Source: CAYGFH01 sp964356315
GTDB taxonomy: Bacteria > Patescibacteriota > Microgenomatia > UBA10105 > UBA927
DNA: 15,486 bases
Direction: 5' to 3'
Assembly (NCBI GenBank): GCA_964356315.1
Contig: CAYHHA010000030.1
Coordinates: forward strand, 1 to 15,486
The notes beneath the pieces were generated by a model. The model was not told where the DNA came from. It saw only the letters and a list, made by a program, of their open reading frames with translations, and ran no database searches. Positions 6,256-13,727 of the stretch are shown here, one piece after another. Position 1 is the stretch's first letter. Every line of letters starts with the position of its first letter. Made by a program: the position numbers and the translations under genes.

Positions 6256-6877
6256 CGTGTTTCGACTCTAAAAATTTTTTCCCATGCCCCACTGTTGTAT
6301 TAATTGGAACTCCACTTTTACACATCGGACAATCTTTTTCATCATAAGACACCACGGGAAATTCTCCGAGTGAAGAAAAAGACCCGCCCACTGTTTCACT
6401 CGTAATATTCACTGGATCGCGGTTAACCATAACGCAAACACCTACAACACTTCCTCCCGCTGCAAGAACGCTATCGACAACTTTCCTCACAGATCCCCCT
6501 GTAGCGGTCAAATCCTCAATGACTAATACATTTTTACCTTTGATATATCCGTCGTAACCCCTAGTAAATATTTGATTTTTATCTGGCGTTTTTTCTGTAT
6601 ATACCCCCGCAATTTCTTTACCTTTCAGTTTTGTTAGATGATACGCTGTCCAGGTCGACAGAATAATTCCGCCTAACGCCGGGCCTACCACTGTATCTAC
6701 TTCGACATCCTTAAACTTTTGAGCAAACAATTCTCCAACTCGAGACGTTTCAATCGTATGCGGATAGAGTGCATCTTTATTGATGTACACCGCAGAATGC
6801 CTTCCGGATGTGAGTATAAAATGATCGTCTGAATATATTGCTTTTACTTTTTTTAAAATATCAATAATTTCTGACAT
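6242..6877 (-). CDS. pyrE: Orotate phosphoribosyltransferase
   Basis: PyrE makes OMP from orotate and PRPP, the fifth step to UMP. This 211-aa protein shows SGRHSAVYINKDAL (orotate/PRPP region, 24-37), VVGPALGGIILS (63-74) and the PRPP motif VLVIEDLTATGGS (117-129). The C terminus has a CPMC pair (183-186) followed by SGVPINTTVGHG, a tail seen in one branch of the family that might bind metal. The last residues VSSP and the TGA stop come from repeat copy 2, so the original end was probably near FLESKH. A strong Shine-Dalgarno (AAGGAGG, 6891-6885) lies 7 nt before the ATG and overlaps the pyrF stop. It is the last gene of the pyr operon. Confidence 0.95.
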   Translation of the reverse strand: MSEIIDILKKVKAIYSDDHFILTSGRHSAVYINKDALYPHTIETSRVGELFAQKFKDVEVDTVVGPALGGIILSTWTAYHLTKLKGKEIAGVYTEKTPDKNQIFTRGYDGYIKGKNVLVIEDLTATGGSVRKVVDSVLAAGGSVVGVCVMVNRDPVNITSETVGGSFSSLGEFPVVSYDEKDCPMCKSGVPINTTVGHGKKFLESKHVSSP

Positions 6878-6889
6878 AGCCCGCCCTCC

Positions 6890-7708
6890 TTAACGAAATG
6901 AATTTATACTATTTTTTAATACTTCTGCTTCTTTTCGAGCAGCTTGAGCATAGTCCAATGCTGACGATGCAAAGATTATGCTACGACCAGCATTTATAAT
7001 CGCATTCTTTCCGTTTACATCTTTTCCCGCCTTCACTGTTTTTTCTATATCTCCACCTTGCGCCCCTACCCCAGGAATTAAAATCGGCATAGACCCAACG
7101 ATACTTCGAACCTCCGCCAACTCTTCAGGATAGGTCGCACCAACCACCAATGAACAATTATTGTTGTAATTCCATTCTTGTGAAACGTTCTTCGCAATAA
7201 TTTTATAGAACGGTACTTCGTTTATCAGAAGATCCTGAAATTCTCCAGAACCGGGATTGGATGTTTTACATAAGACAATACATCCTTTATCTTTTCGGTC
7301 TAAAAAAGGTTTTACCGCCTCTTTGCCTAGATATGGATGAAGGGTAATCGCGTCAGCACCGAGATACTCGAATACAAATTTGCAATACCCCTCGTTTGTA
7401 TTGCCAATATCCGCGCGTTTTGCATCAATAATAATGGGCACTTCCGGATAGTTCTCTTTTATATAGTCACACGTTCGTTTTAAGGCTTCGATCCCTACAC
7501 TACCACGGCTTTCATAAAATGCCGTATTTGGTTTATACGCACATACTAAATCGAAAGTCGCATCGATGATCGCTTTGTTAAATGTCGATTGTGGATGCTC
7601 GCCGTTTCTCACGTGTTCAGGAAGCTTCGCCATGTCACTATCCAAACCCACACATACCAGGGAATTATTTTTTTTCACAATCGCATCCAATTTTTCCTGA
7701 AATGTCAT
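6890..7708 (-). CDS. pyrF: Orotidine 5'-phosphate decarboxylase, long (type 2) form
   Basis: PyrF decarboxylates OMP to UMP, the last step. The 272-aa length and DAKRADIGNT (95-104) with the Asp-Lys-x-x-Asp catalytic set mark the longer subfamily of the enzyme, as in mycobacteria, rather than the roughly 230-aa E. coli form. Also seen are SLVCVGLDSDMAKLP near the N terminus, AYKPNTAFYES (57-67), DAITLHPYLG, and the phosphate-binding IPGVGAQGGD and NAGRSIIFAS near the C terminus. The ATG is 3 bp behind the pyrD stop, with no clear Shine-Dalgarno, so translation is probably coupled. pyrE follows after 12 bp. Confidence 0.95.
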   Translation of the reverse strand: MTFQEKLDAIVKKNNSLVCVGLDSDMAKLPEHVRNGEHPQSTFNKAIIDATFDLVCAYKPNTAFYESRGSVGIEALKRTCDYIKENYPEVPIIIDAKRADIGNTNEGYCKFVFEYLGADAITLHPYLGKEAVKPFLDRKDKGCIVLCKTSNPGSGEFQDLLINEVPFYKIIAKNVSQEWNYNNNCSLVVGATYPEELAEVRSIVGSMPILIPGVGAQGGDIEKTVKAGKDVNGKNAIINAGRSIIFASSALDYAQAARKEAEVLKNSINSFR

Positions 7709-7711
7709 AGG

Positions 7712-8632
7712 TTAGTGAGCAACTCCCACGATATCTTTAAGATTTGCGATTCCATTTTTCTCCATGTACTGTGATAATCCTGTCTTAATTTCTTCAAAGA
7801 CGCCGATACCCTTAAAATAAGTCGCCGTACCAACCCCAACCAGTGTTGCCCCGGCCATCATGGCTTCAAGAGTATCCTGTGTGGTAGAAATACCACCCAT
7901 GCCGATAATAGGAATTTTGACGGCTTCATAAATATCATAGATACAGCGAATAGTAATCGTCTTTATCCCCGGCCCTGACACGCCACCACGTTTGGCGCCG
8001 AGCACTGGCTTTTTTCGGACAATATCAATCACCATACCAGGACCAACGGTGTTAATTGCAACAATTCCATCTGCCCCTGCCGCTTCGCAAGCTTTTGCGA
8101 CTTCACCAATATTCGGGACATTTGGGGACAACTTTGCCAACACAGGAATGTTGCCCATAATTTTTTTCACGGCCTTCACAGCTGATCCTGAAGAATCTGC
8201 TCCCATACCCATCGGTTTGCCCATATCATCCTCAACATTAGGACAACTGAGATTGAGTTCAAACAGCGCGTTTCCCATATGTGGCAAAAATTCTGTGGCA
8301 AATCGCTCAAAATCGACAACCTTCGTTGCAAACACACTCACTAAGACTGGAACCGGGGAAGTTTTGATAAAGTCAGCCACAAGGGGAACACCTTTTTCTA
8401 TCCCAGGCCCGCGAAGCCCAACAGAATTTAAAAATACATTCTCTGTTTTCAGCACTCTCGGCAACGGATTGCCTTCTCGAGGTTCTATAGTCAAAGATTT
8501 TGTCGTGATTGATCCGACACCAGATTTCGCAAACCGGTCATGATCTCGGGGAATTTCTTGAGCGATCCCCGAAGGAAGCACTAACGGATTTGGAAACGAT
8601 ACACCACAATAATCGATTGATAGATTGGTCAT
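7712..8632 (-). CDS. pyrD: Dihydroorotate dehydrogenase, class 1 (1B-like catalytic subunit)
   Basis: PyrD oxidises dihydroorotate to orotate with FMN in the cytoplasm. This 306-aa protein starts MTNLSIDYCGVSFPNPLVLPSG. The catalytic base is Cys in ELNLSCPNV, which marks class 1; class 2 membrane enzymes have Ser. KLSPNVPNIGEVAKACEAAGADGI and RGGVSGPGIKTITIR look like class 1B, which passes electrons to NAD through the iron-sulfur flavoprotein PyrK. FMN-phosphate motifs PIIGMGGI and GATLVGVGTATY are present. No pyrK is found in the window. AGGAGG (8641-8636) precedes the ATG by only 3 nt. It sits between pyrC (29 bp upstream) and pyrF (3 bp downstream). Confidence 0.94.
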   Translation of the reverse strand: MTNLSIDYCGVSFPNPLVLPSGIAQEIPRDHDRFAKSGVGSITTKSLTIEPREGNPLPRVLKTENVFLNSVGLRGPGIEKGVPLVADFIKTSPVPVLVSVFATKVVDFERFATEFLPHMGNALFELNLSCPNVEDDMGKPMGMGADSSGSAVKAVKKIMGNIPVLAKLSPNVPNIGEVAKACEAAGADGIVAINTVGPGMVIDIVRKKPVLGAKRGGVSGPGIKTITIRCIYDIYEAVKIPIIGMGGISTTQDTLEAMMAGATLVGVGTATYFKGIGVFEEIKTGLSQYMEKNGIANLKDIVGVAH

Positions 8633-8661
8633 AATCCTCCTATTTCTAAATGTTAGTTATA

Positions 8662-9702
8662 CTACGTCATCACTCCTTCGTCTACAAGCGTTTTTCCATA
8701 CAATACGACCCGCTCTACTTTGCCGTATAACTCCCACCCCTCAAACGGGCTCCATGCGCATTTTGTCTGATACCCCTGTGAACCAACGCGGTAAGAATGA
8801 TCAGGATCACATTCTATAAAAGTTTCAGACTGATCAGGAATTGAAAAAATCTTTTTCGGAGCATCATATAAAAGTCGTAGTACATCTTCTTGCGAACATT
8901 TGCCTTGTTTCACTCCTAATAGCATTAGCCCTAACGTGGTTTCCAGTCCCGGCATACCAAAATATGGAGTTGTACTTTCTTTTTCTTCGCGTGTGTGGGG
9001 GGCATGGTCACTCTCGACCAGATCAATGGTTCTATCTCGAAGACCTTCCCAGAGATACCCTTGGGTTTCTTCATCGACAAGTGGTGGCATTACCAACCCG
9101 TATCCCTTCAACTTCATGCCTTCATTGGCTGATAAAAACAGATGATGAGGCGTAACGCCTGTTGTTATCAGCACCTGTTGCTCTTTGGCTTTTCGGATAC
9201 GGTCCAAATCATCTCGATTTGCGATATGACACACATGAATTCGGCGATGGTATGTTTTCGAAAGCGAGATCCCCAGCTCAATCAGAGATCCTTCCGCATG
9301 CATAAGAATCGGTTTTTCAGAGTTCCAGGCTGAAAAAATTTGATCCAGTATTTTTTCATCGTTGATAAGTAGGTCTCCTGTTGTATGACCGCAGTAAAGC
9401 TTAAGTCCATAGACATAGGGTCTTGCGATAACCTCAGGAAACATATCGAGATTATCTCCAGTAGACCCAAAATAGAGTCCAATATCGCACGCTGATTTCT
9501 TTTTGGAAAGGTGAAATTTTTCCTCCAAACGATGAAGGTTTATCGTTGGTTGAGTCGGATTATTGGGCATGTCACAGATAAACGTGAATCCTCCAGCAAT
9601 CGCAGAGCGACTTGCTGTAACAAAGTCTTCTTTCTGCGTTGCTCCTGGATCTCGCAGATGTGTATGGATATCGATGAGACCTGGAAATTTTTGTAACGAC
9701 AT
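8662..9702 (-). CDS. pyrC: Dihydroorotase, CAD-like
   Basis: PyrC closes carbamoyl-aspartate to dihydroorotate. The 346-aa amidohydrolase shows zinc ligands H13 and H15 (DIHTHLRDPG), a lysine to be carboxylated (K101, GLKLYCGHT), H135 (LMHAEG), H159 (HVCHIANRDDLD) and the catalytic Asp D232 (ESDHAPHTREEK). TPHHLFL, GLETTLGLML and WSPFEGWELYGKVERVVLYG match the dihydroorotase domain of animal CAD better than the E. coli or Bacillus enzymes as I recall them. At 346 aa it is short, like that domain. The ATG at 9702 has no Shine-Dalgarno; repeat copy 3 ends 11 bp upstream and fills the gap to pyrB. It is probably still in the operon, but could depend on its own signal. Confidence 0.94.
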   Translation of the reverse strand: MSLQKFPGLIDIHTHLRDPGATQKEDFVTASRSAIAGGFTFICDMPNNPTQPTINLHRLEEKFHLSKKKSACDIGLYFGSTGDNLDMFPEVIARPYVYGLKLYCGHTTGDLLINDEKILDQIFSAWNSEKPILMHAEGSLIELGISLSKTYHRRIHVCHIANRDDLDRIRKAKEQQVLITTGVTPHHLFLSANEGMKLKGYGLVMPPLVDEETQGYLWEGLRDRTIDLVESDHAPHTREEKESTTPYFGMPGLETTLGLMLLGVKQGKCSQEDVLRLLYDAPKKIFSIPDQSETFIECDPDHSYRVGSQGYQTKCAWSPFEGWELYGKVERVVLYGKTLVDEGVMT

Positions 9703-9713
9703 ATTTTCGCTTT

Positions 9714-9795
9714 TGTCATCCCCGACCTGATCGGGGATCCAAAAAGTTATTTCTTACACCCTAGAATCCTCCCGCTTAGCGGGACGGGAATAACA
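9714..9795. repeat. Two-hairpin inverted intergenic repeat, copy 3, inside the pyr operon
   Basis: This 82-bp element begins TGTCATCCCCG and ends CGGGAATAACA, a decayed form of the usual end. The left half is a perfect 8-bp stem (ATCCCCGA/TCGGGGAT). The right half carries CCCGCTTAGCGGGACGGGAA, matching the inverted left half of copy 2. About 29 bp lies between the halves. It occupies nearly the whole pyrB-pyrC space, from 1 bp after the pyrB stop codon to 11 bp before pyrC. In the operon mRNA it would form two hairpins, which could limit 3'-5' decay, attenuate transcription, or hinder pyrC translation. Confidence 0.7.
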
Positions 9796-9796
9796 A

Positions 9797-10732
9797 TTAT
9801 TTTATCAATACTAGTGACAACAGTGCCATCCGAACATACATACCGTTTCGCATTTGTTCCCGTAGATAGAGCGCTCTCGGGTCACTATCTACCTCTGGGA
9901 GGATTTCTCCTACCCGAGGAAACGGATGCATGAGAATACTGTCTTTTTTCGCCCGTTTCATCGTTTCGTTTGAGATAATATATCGGTGCTTCAGTCTTTC
10001 GTACACATCAAGATCACGGAAGCGTTCTTTCTGTACGCGAGTGACATAGAGCACATCACTTGCGCTCAGCACATCATCAAGCACATCAGATACAAAGACA
10101 TTTACCCCTACAGCCTTGAGGACCGCAATATATTCTTCTGGAATCTGCAACTCTTTCGGAGCAATAAAATGTACGGTTTTGGGAGTATAAAGCGACAAAA
10201 GTTTAACCAGTGAATGCACGGTTCGACCATTGAGCAAGTCTCCAACGAAGGTAATCGTTGATCCCGAAACTGTCGAGAGATGACCCGAAATGGTATACAA
10301 ATCCAACAGAGCCTGCGTCGGATGTTCGCCATTTCCATCGCCGGCATTGATGACAGGAATTTCTACCTGATCGGCCGCAAGCACTGCTCCACCCACATAG
10401 GGATATCGAATCACTAACACGTCACTGTAACTTGCAAATGTCGCAACCGTATCCTCCAATGTCTCGCCTTTTGAAACAGAGGAATAGGTCACTCCCTGAA
10501 GTGGGATAAATCCCCCACCCAACCTCTGCATTGCGGTGATAAACGAACCATAGGTCCGACTAGATGGTTCATAAAAAAGTGCGGTCATAATTTTCCCGCG
10601 AAGTATGTCAGAATATCCAGAACCCTGTGCAATCGTCTTCATCTCCGATGCTTTTTCCAAAACCATATCCACTTGTGATCTAGTAAATTGATCTGCGCGA
10701 AGGATATCTTTACCAAATAAATCATTTTTCAT
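9797..10732 (-). CDS. pyrB: Aspartate carbamoyltransferase catalytic subunit
   Basis: PyrB condenses carbamoyl phosphate with aspartate. The 311-aa protein shows the carbamoyl-phosphate loop FYEPSSRTYGSF (about 53-64), SVSKGETL with the mobile active-site Lys, GDGNGEHPTQALLDLYTI with the catalytic His, GDLLNGRTVHSL, TRVQKERF, HPFPRVGEILPEVDSDPRA and NGMYVRMALL. These resemble the ATCase domain of animal CAD closely. No pyrI regulatory subunit is present, so it is probably an unregulated trimer or partner of CarAB. A strong Shine-Dalgarno (AAAGGAG, 10746-10740) lies 7 nt before the ATG and overlaps the carB stop. Repeat copy 3 follows 1 bp after the stop codon. Confidence 0.96.
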   Translation of the reverse strand: MKNDLFGKDILRADQFTRSQVDMVLEKASEMKTIAQGSGYSDILRGKIMTALFYEPSSRTYGSFITAMQRLGGGFIPLQGVTYSSVSKGETLEDTVATFASYSDVLVIRYPYVGGAVLAADQVEIPVINAGDGNGEHPTQALLDLYTISGHLSTVSGSTITFVGDLLNGRTVHSLVKLLSLYTPKTVHFIAPKELQIPEEYIAVLKAVGVNVFVSDVLDDVLSASDVLYVTRVQKERFRDLDVYERLKHRYIISNETMKRAKKDSILMHPFPRVGEILPEVDSDPRALYLREQMRNGMYVRMALLSLVLIK

Positions 10733-10745
10733 ACATCTTCTCCTT

Positions 10746-13727
10746 TTATCTATAGTAGCTCCATGGTTTTATATTCAATGTTTCAAACGAATATTTTTTT
10801 AATGATTCTATATACAACCCTGCTGTTTCTCCATTGGTGAATATCGGTATGGACAGATCTATAGATAATCTTCGCATGGTATATCCATCACTCATGCCTT
10901 TTTCCACCAACGGAGAAGACGTGTCAACGAAGCGTTCCGGCAAGACTACAGAAAAACTAATTTTATGATCTTTTAACAAATCCATATAATTCGGGTGCTC
11001 CCCGGCGTACAACTTCCCAACCCGCAAGGAGGACACTCCATTTTCTTTTAGAAAATCATGTGTTCCAGAAGTAGCGTATATGGTAAACCCTAATTCATAC
11101 AGAGATACGGCAGAAGCGAGAAACTTCTGTTTACCCGACGGTCCACCTAAACTCAAAAATACTGTTTTTTTCTCTGGATATTGCACCCCAGTGGAACAAA
11201 TTGCCTTCAAATACGCTTCAAATCGATCCTGTCCAAATGCGGCGACCTCTCCCGTGGAGCTCATCTCTACTCGCAGGATCGGATCCGCTCCTCGGAGTTT
11301 ACGGAATGAAAATTGAGGAGCCTTCACCGTCACGTACTGTGCTTCTGGCATGGATACGACAGACTCATCGATTCCGAGTGCAACTCTTGTAGCAAGTCGG
11401 ATAAAATTTACATTTGTAGCCTTACTGACAAATGGGACACTTCGAGAGGCACGTAGGTTGCATTCGATCACAAAAAGATCATCGTTTGAAACCAAGAACT
11501 GGATATTAAACGGTCCGTTTACTTTTAACGACTTTACTATTTTCTTTGACGTTTCTTCAATTCTTCCTTTCATATCATCAGAAAGTGAGAATGATGGTAA
11601 CACCAAGGTGGCGTCTCCTGAATGCACACCTCCATGTTCTACATGCTCGCTGAGTGCATAGACAAGAACTGATCCTTTTTGCGCAACCCCATCAAAATCA
11701 CATTCGGTAGCACCAAGCATAAATTTGGTCATAACCATAGAATATTCAGATACTTGAGTTTTATAGTGGTCCAAATACTCTCGGAGTTGTTCTTCCGTTT
11801 CCACCACCAGCATTGCTTTACCAGAGAGCACAAATGAAGGACGAATGAGCACGGGAAACCCAAGTTCGAGGGCGCTCACTATTGATTCATCTACTCCATG
11901 TACTTCTCTCCATGGAGGCTGTGAAATAGATAAAGAATCAAGTAATTTACTAAACTCCTGACGATTTTCTGCTTTGTGTATCGACACCGCTTGTGTGCCC
12001 AAAATTTCCCGTTTTGTTGCAGACAGCTTTGGTGCCAGATTATTTGGGATTTGCCCACCAACAGAGACGATCACCGGGGCGCATTCGCGGTCAAGAATAT
12101 CCGATACCCGTTCGAAACTGAGCTCTTCAAAATAGAGATAATCTGTGGTGTCGAAATCCGTCGATACGGTCTCTGGATTACAGTTGATCATAACGGTCTT
12201 TTTCCCTTGTTCTCGAATCGTTGAAACAGTGTTTACTGCACACCAATCAAACTCAACAGACGTCCCAATCGCATAAGGTCCACCACCCAACACAACCACT
12301 TTTTCCTCACTCGCATCTGGGACATAATCAGATTCCTTCGCGGCATACGTCATATACAAATAATTAGTCTTTGCCGGAAATTCCCCCGCCATCGTATCGA
12401 TCCGTTTGATGACCGGAATAACGCCTTCTTTGACGCGCTGTTTTCGAACGTCATTTTCACCCAGATGAAGCTTTCTGGCAATCTGTGTATCAGAAAACCC
12501 CTGTCTTTTCGCATCAAGAAGCAGTTCGGTAGTAAGTTCTGTTGCCTGCGTCATGCCGATATACGTCTGGACGACTCGCCTCAATGAATACAGAAACCAT
12601 GGATCTATACCAGTAATCATCGCGATTTCCTCGACAGACATACCCTTGGCAAAGGCTGCGCTAATTACAAACACTCGCTTCGGATCCGGTTTTCGGAGGC
12701 GTTCCTTGAGCGTCTCAAGCGAACATTGTACAAGTGAATCATCGATAATACCGTCAAATCCAAGGTTCAACATGCGCACGGCTTTTTGCAATGCTTCTTT
12801 AAATGTTCGCGCTATACTCATAACTTCTCCGACACTTTTCATCTCACTGCCAATAGTCGGATCCACAAGCTCATATTTATCCAAATCCCACCGAGGGATT
12901 TTGACCACCACATAATCCAGCGCTGGTTCGAAAAATGCAGAGGTGTCACCAGTAATCGCATTTCGAAGTTCAGGGAGTGTTTTTCCCATCGCGAGCTTGG
13001 CAGCCACATACGCAAGCGGATACCCTGTGGCCTTTGATGCCAAAGCGCTGGAACGAGAAAGTCGCGCGTTTACTTCGATAATTCGATATTCTCCATTTTT
13101 TGGATTTAGTGCATATTGAATATTGCATTCACCCACAATTCCCAACTCTCGAATNNNNNNNNNNNNNNNNNNNNNNNNNNNNNNNNNNNNNNNNNNNNNN
13201 NNNNNNNNNNNNNNNNNNNNNNNNNNNNNNNNNNNNNNNNNNNNNNNNNNNNNNTCTTTTGCATATGAAAGCGCATCATTAAGCGATCTCACCACGCGAC
13301 CTTTTGCCGTTAGTAAATTTTTGGTAGCAAGTCTACTGGCAAATAATTCGCGATCTTCTGTTTCGATAATGGTCTGTATAGGGGTGCCAAAAACTTCGAC
13401 CTTATATTTCTCCAATACATGCGCCTTATACAGTGCGATGCCACAATTAAGCGCCGTCTGTCCGCCGAAAGAAAGCATAATGCCATCAGGCTTTTCTTTT
13501 TCGATAACTTTCTCGACAAATTCCGGCGTCACGGGGAGAAAATATACTTCATCTGCCAAGCCTTCCGACGTTTGAATGGTCGCAATATTTGGATTAATCA
13601 ATATGACTGTTGCCCCCTCTTCTTTGAGAGCCTTGATCGCCTGCGTTCCCGAATAATCAAATTCACCGGCTTCGCCGATTTTTAACGCTCCAGAGCCAAG
13701 TATAAGAATTTTAAGTTTTTTCTTCAT
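10746..13727 (-). CDS. carB: Carbamoyl-phosphate synthase large subunit, interrupted by assembly gap
   Basis: CarB uses two ATP to make carbamoyl phosphate from bicarbonate and ammonia delivered by CarA. The visible parts, in order, are ILILGSGALKIGEAGEFDYSG (pre-ATP-grasp), GGQTALNCGIAL, [gap], GIVGECNIQYALNP and EVNARLSRSSALASKATGYP (end of first ATP-grasp), the oligomerisation region, VVLGGGPYAIGTSVEFDWC, the second ATP-grasp (IRPSFVLSGKAM, HSGDATLVLPSF, ECNLRASRSVPFVSKATN), and a C-terminal MGS-like regulatory domain (FLSLGGPSGKQKFLASA...). Many stretches match CAD and Bacteroidota-type CarB rather than E. coli. The N run hides roughly 110 residues of the first ATP-grasp, including its ATP-binding loop. 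With these restored the length would be about 1,070 aa, normal for CarB. The start overlaps the carA stop (ATGA). Confidence 0.96.
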   Translation of the reverse strand: MKKKLKILILGSGALKIGEAGEFDYSGTQAIKALKEEGATVILINPNIATIQTSEGLADEVYFLPVTPEFVEKVIEKEKPDGIMLSFGGQTALNCGIALYKAHVLEKYKVEVFGTPIQTIIETEDRELFASRLATKNLLTAKGRVVRSLNDALSYAKXXXXXXXXXXXXXXXXXXXXXXXXXXXXXXXXXXIRELGIVGECNIQYALNPKNGEYRIIEVNARLSRSSALASKATGYPLAYVAAKLAMGKTLPELRNAITGDTSAFFEPALDYVVVKIPRWDLDKYELVDPTIGSEMKSVGEVMSIARTFKEALQKAVRMLNLGFDGIIDDSLVQCSLETLKERLRKPDPKRVFVISAAFAKGMSVEEIAMITGIDPWFLYSLRRVVQTYIGMTQATELTTELLLDAKRQGFSDTQIARKLHLGENDVRKQRVKEGVIPVIKRIDTMAGEFPAKTNYLYMTYAAKESDYVPDASEEKVVVLGGGPYAIGTSVEFDWCAVNTVSTIREQGKKTVMINCNPETVSTDFDTTDYLYFEELSFERVSDILDRECAPVIVSVGGQIPNNLAPKLSATKREILGTQAVSIHKAENRQEFSKLLDSLSISQPPWREVHGVDESIVSALELGFPVLIRPSFVLSGKAMLVVETEEQLREYLDHYKTQVSEYSMVMTKFMLGATECDFDGVAQKGSVLVYALSEHVEHGGVHSGDATLVLPSFSLSDDMKGRIEETSKKIVKSLKVNGPFNIQFLVSNDDLFVIECNLRASRSVPFVSKATNVNFIRLATRVALGIDESVVSMPEAQYVTVKAPQFSFRKLRGADPILRVEMSSTGEVAAFGQDRFEAYLKAICSTGVQYPEKKTVFLSLGGPSGKQKFLASAVSLYELGFTIYATSGTHDFLKENGVSSLRVGKLYAGEHPNYMDLLKDHKISFSVVLPERFVDTSSPLVEKGMSDGYTMRRLSIDLSIPIFTNGETAGLYIESLKKYSFETLNIKPWSYYR
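13155..13254. other. Assembly gap of 100 N inside carB
   Basis: Exactly 100 undetermined bases, typical of a fixed-length scaffold placeholder. The flanks, LNDALSYAK on one side and IRELGIVGECN on the other, are about 110-112 residues apart in E. coli CarB and human CAD as recalled, so about 330 bases are probably missing. The reading frame on both sides agrees with a length of 3n+1. Confidence 0.95.

Noticed and set aside
7992..8543. 183-aa open frame on the plus strand opposite pyrD
   Set aside because: It mirrors the codon pattern of pyrD, is rich in Ser/Thr/Pro/Ala with no known motif, and PyrD is unambiguous on the other strand.
3331..9795. The three repeats as a CRISPR array
   Set aside because: The copies are about 3 kb apart, in separate intergenic gaps, with no regular spacers and no cas genes.
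13155..13254. The N run as a natural break or pseudogene in carB
   Set aside because: Exactly 100 N is a scaffolding convention, and both flanks are intact and in one frame.
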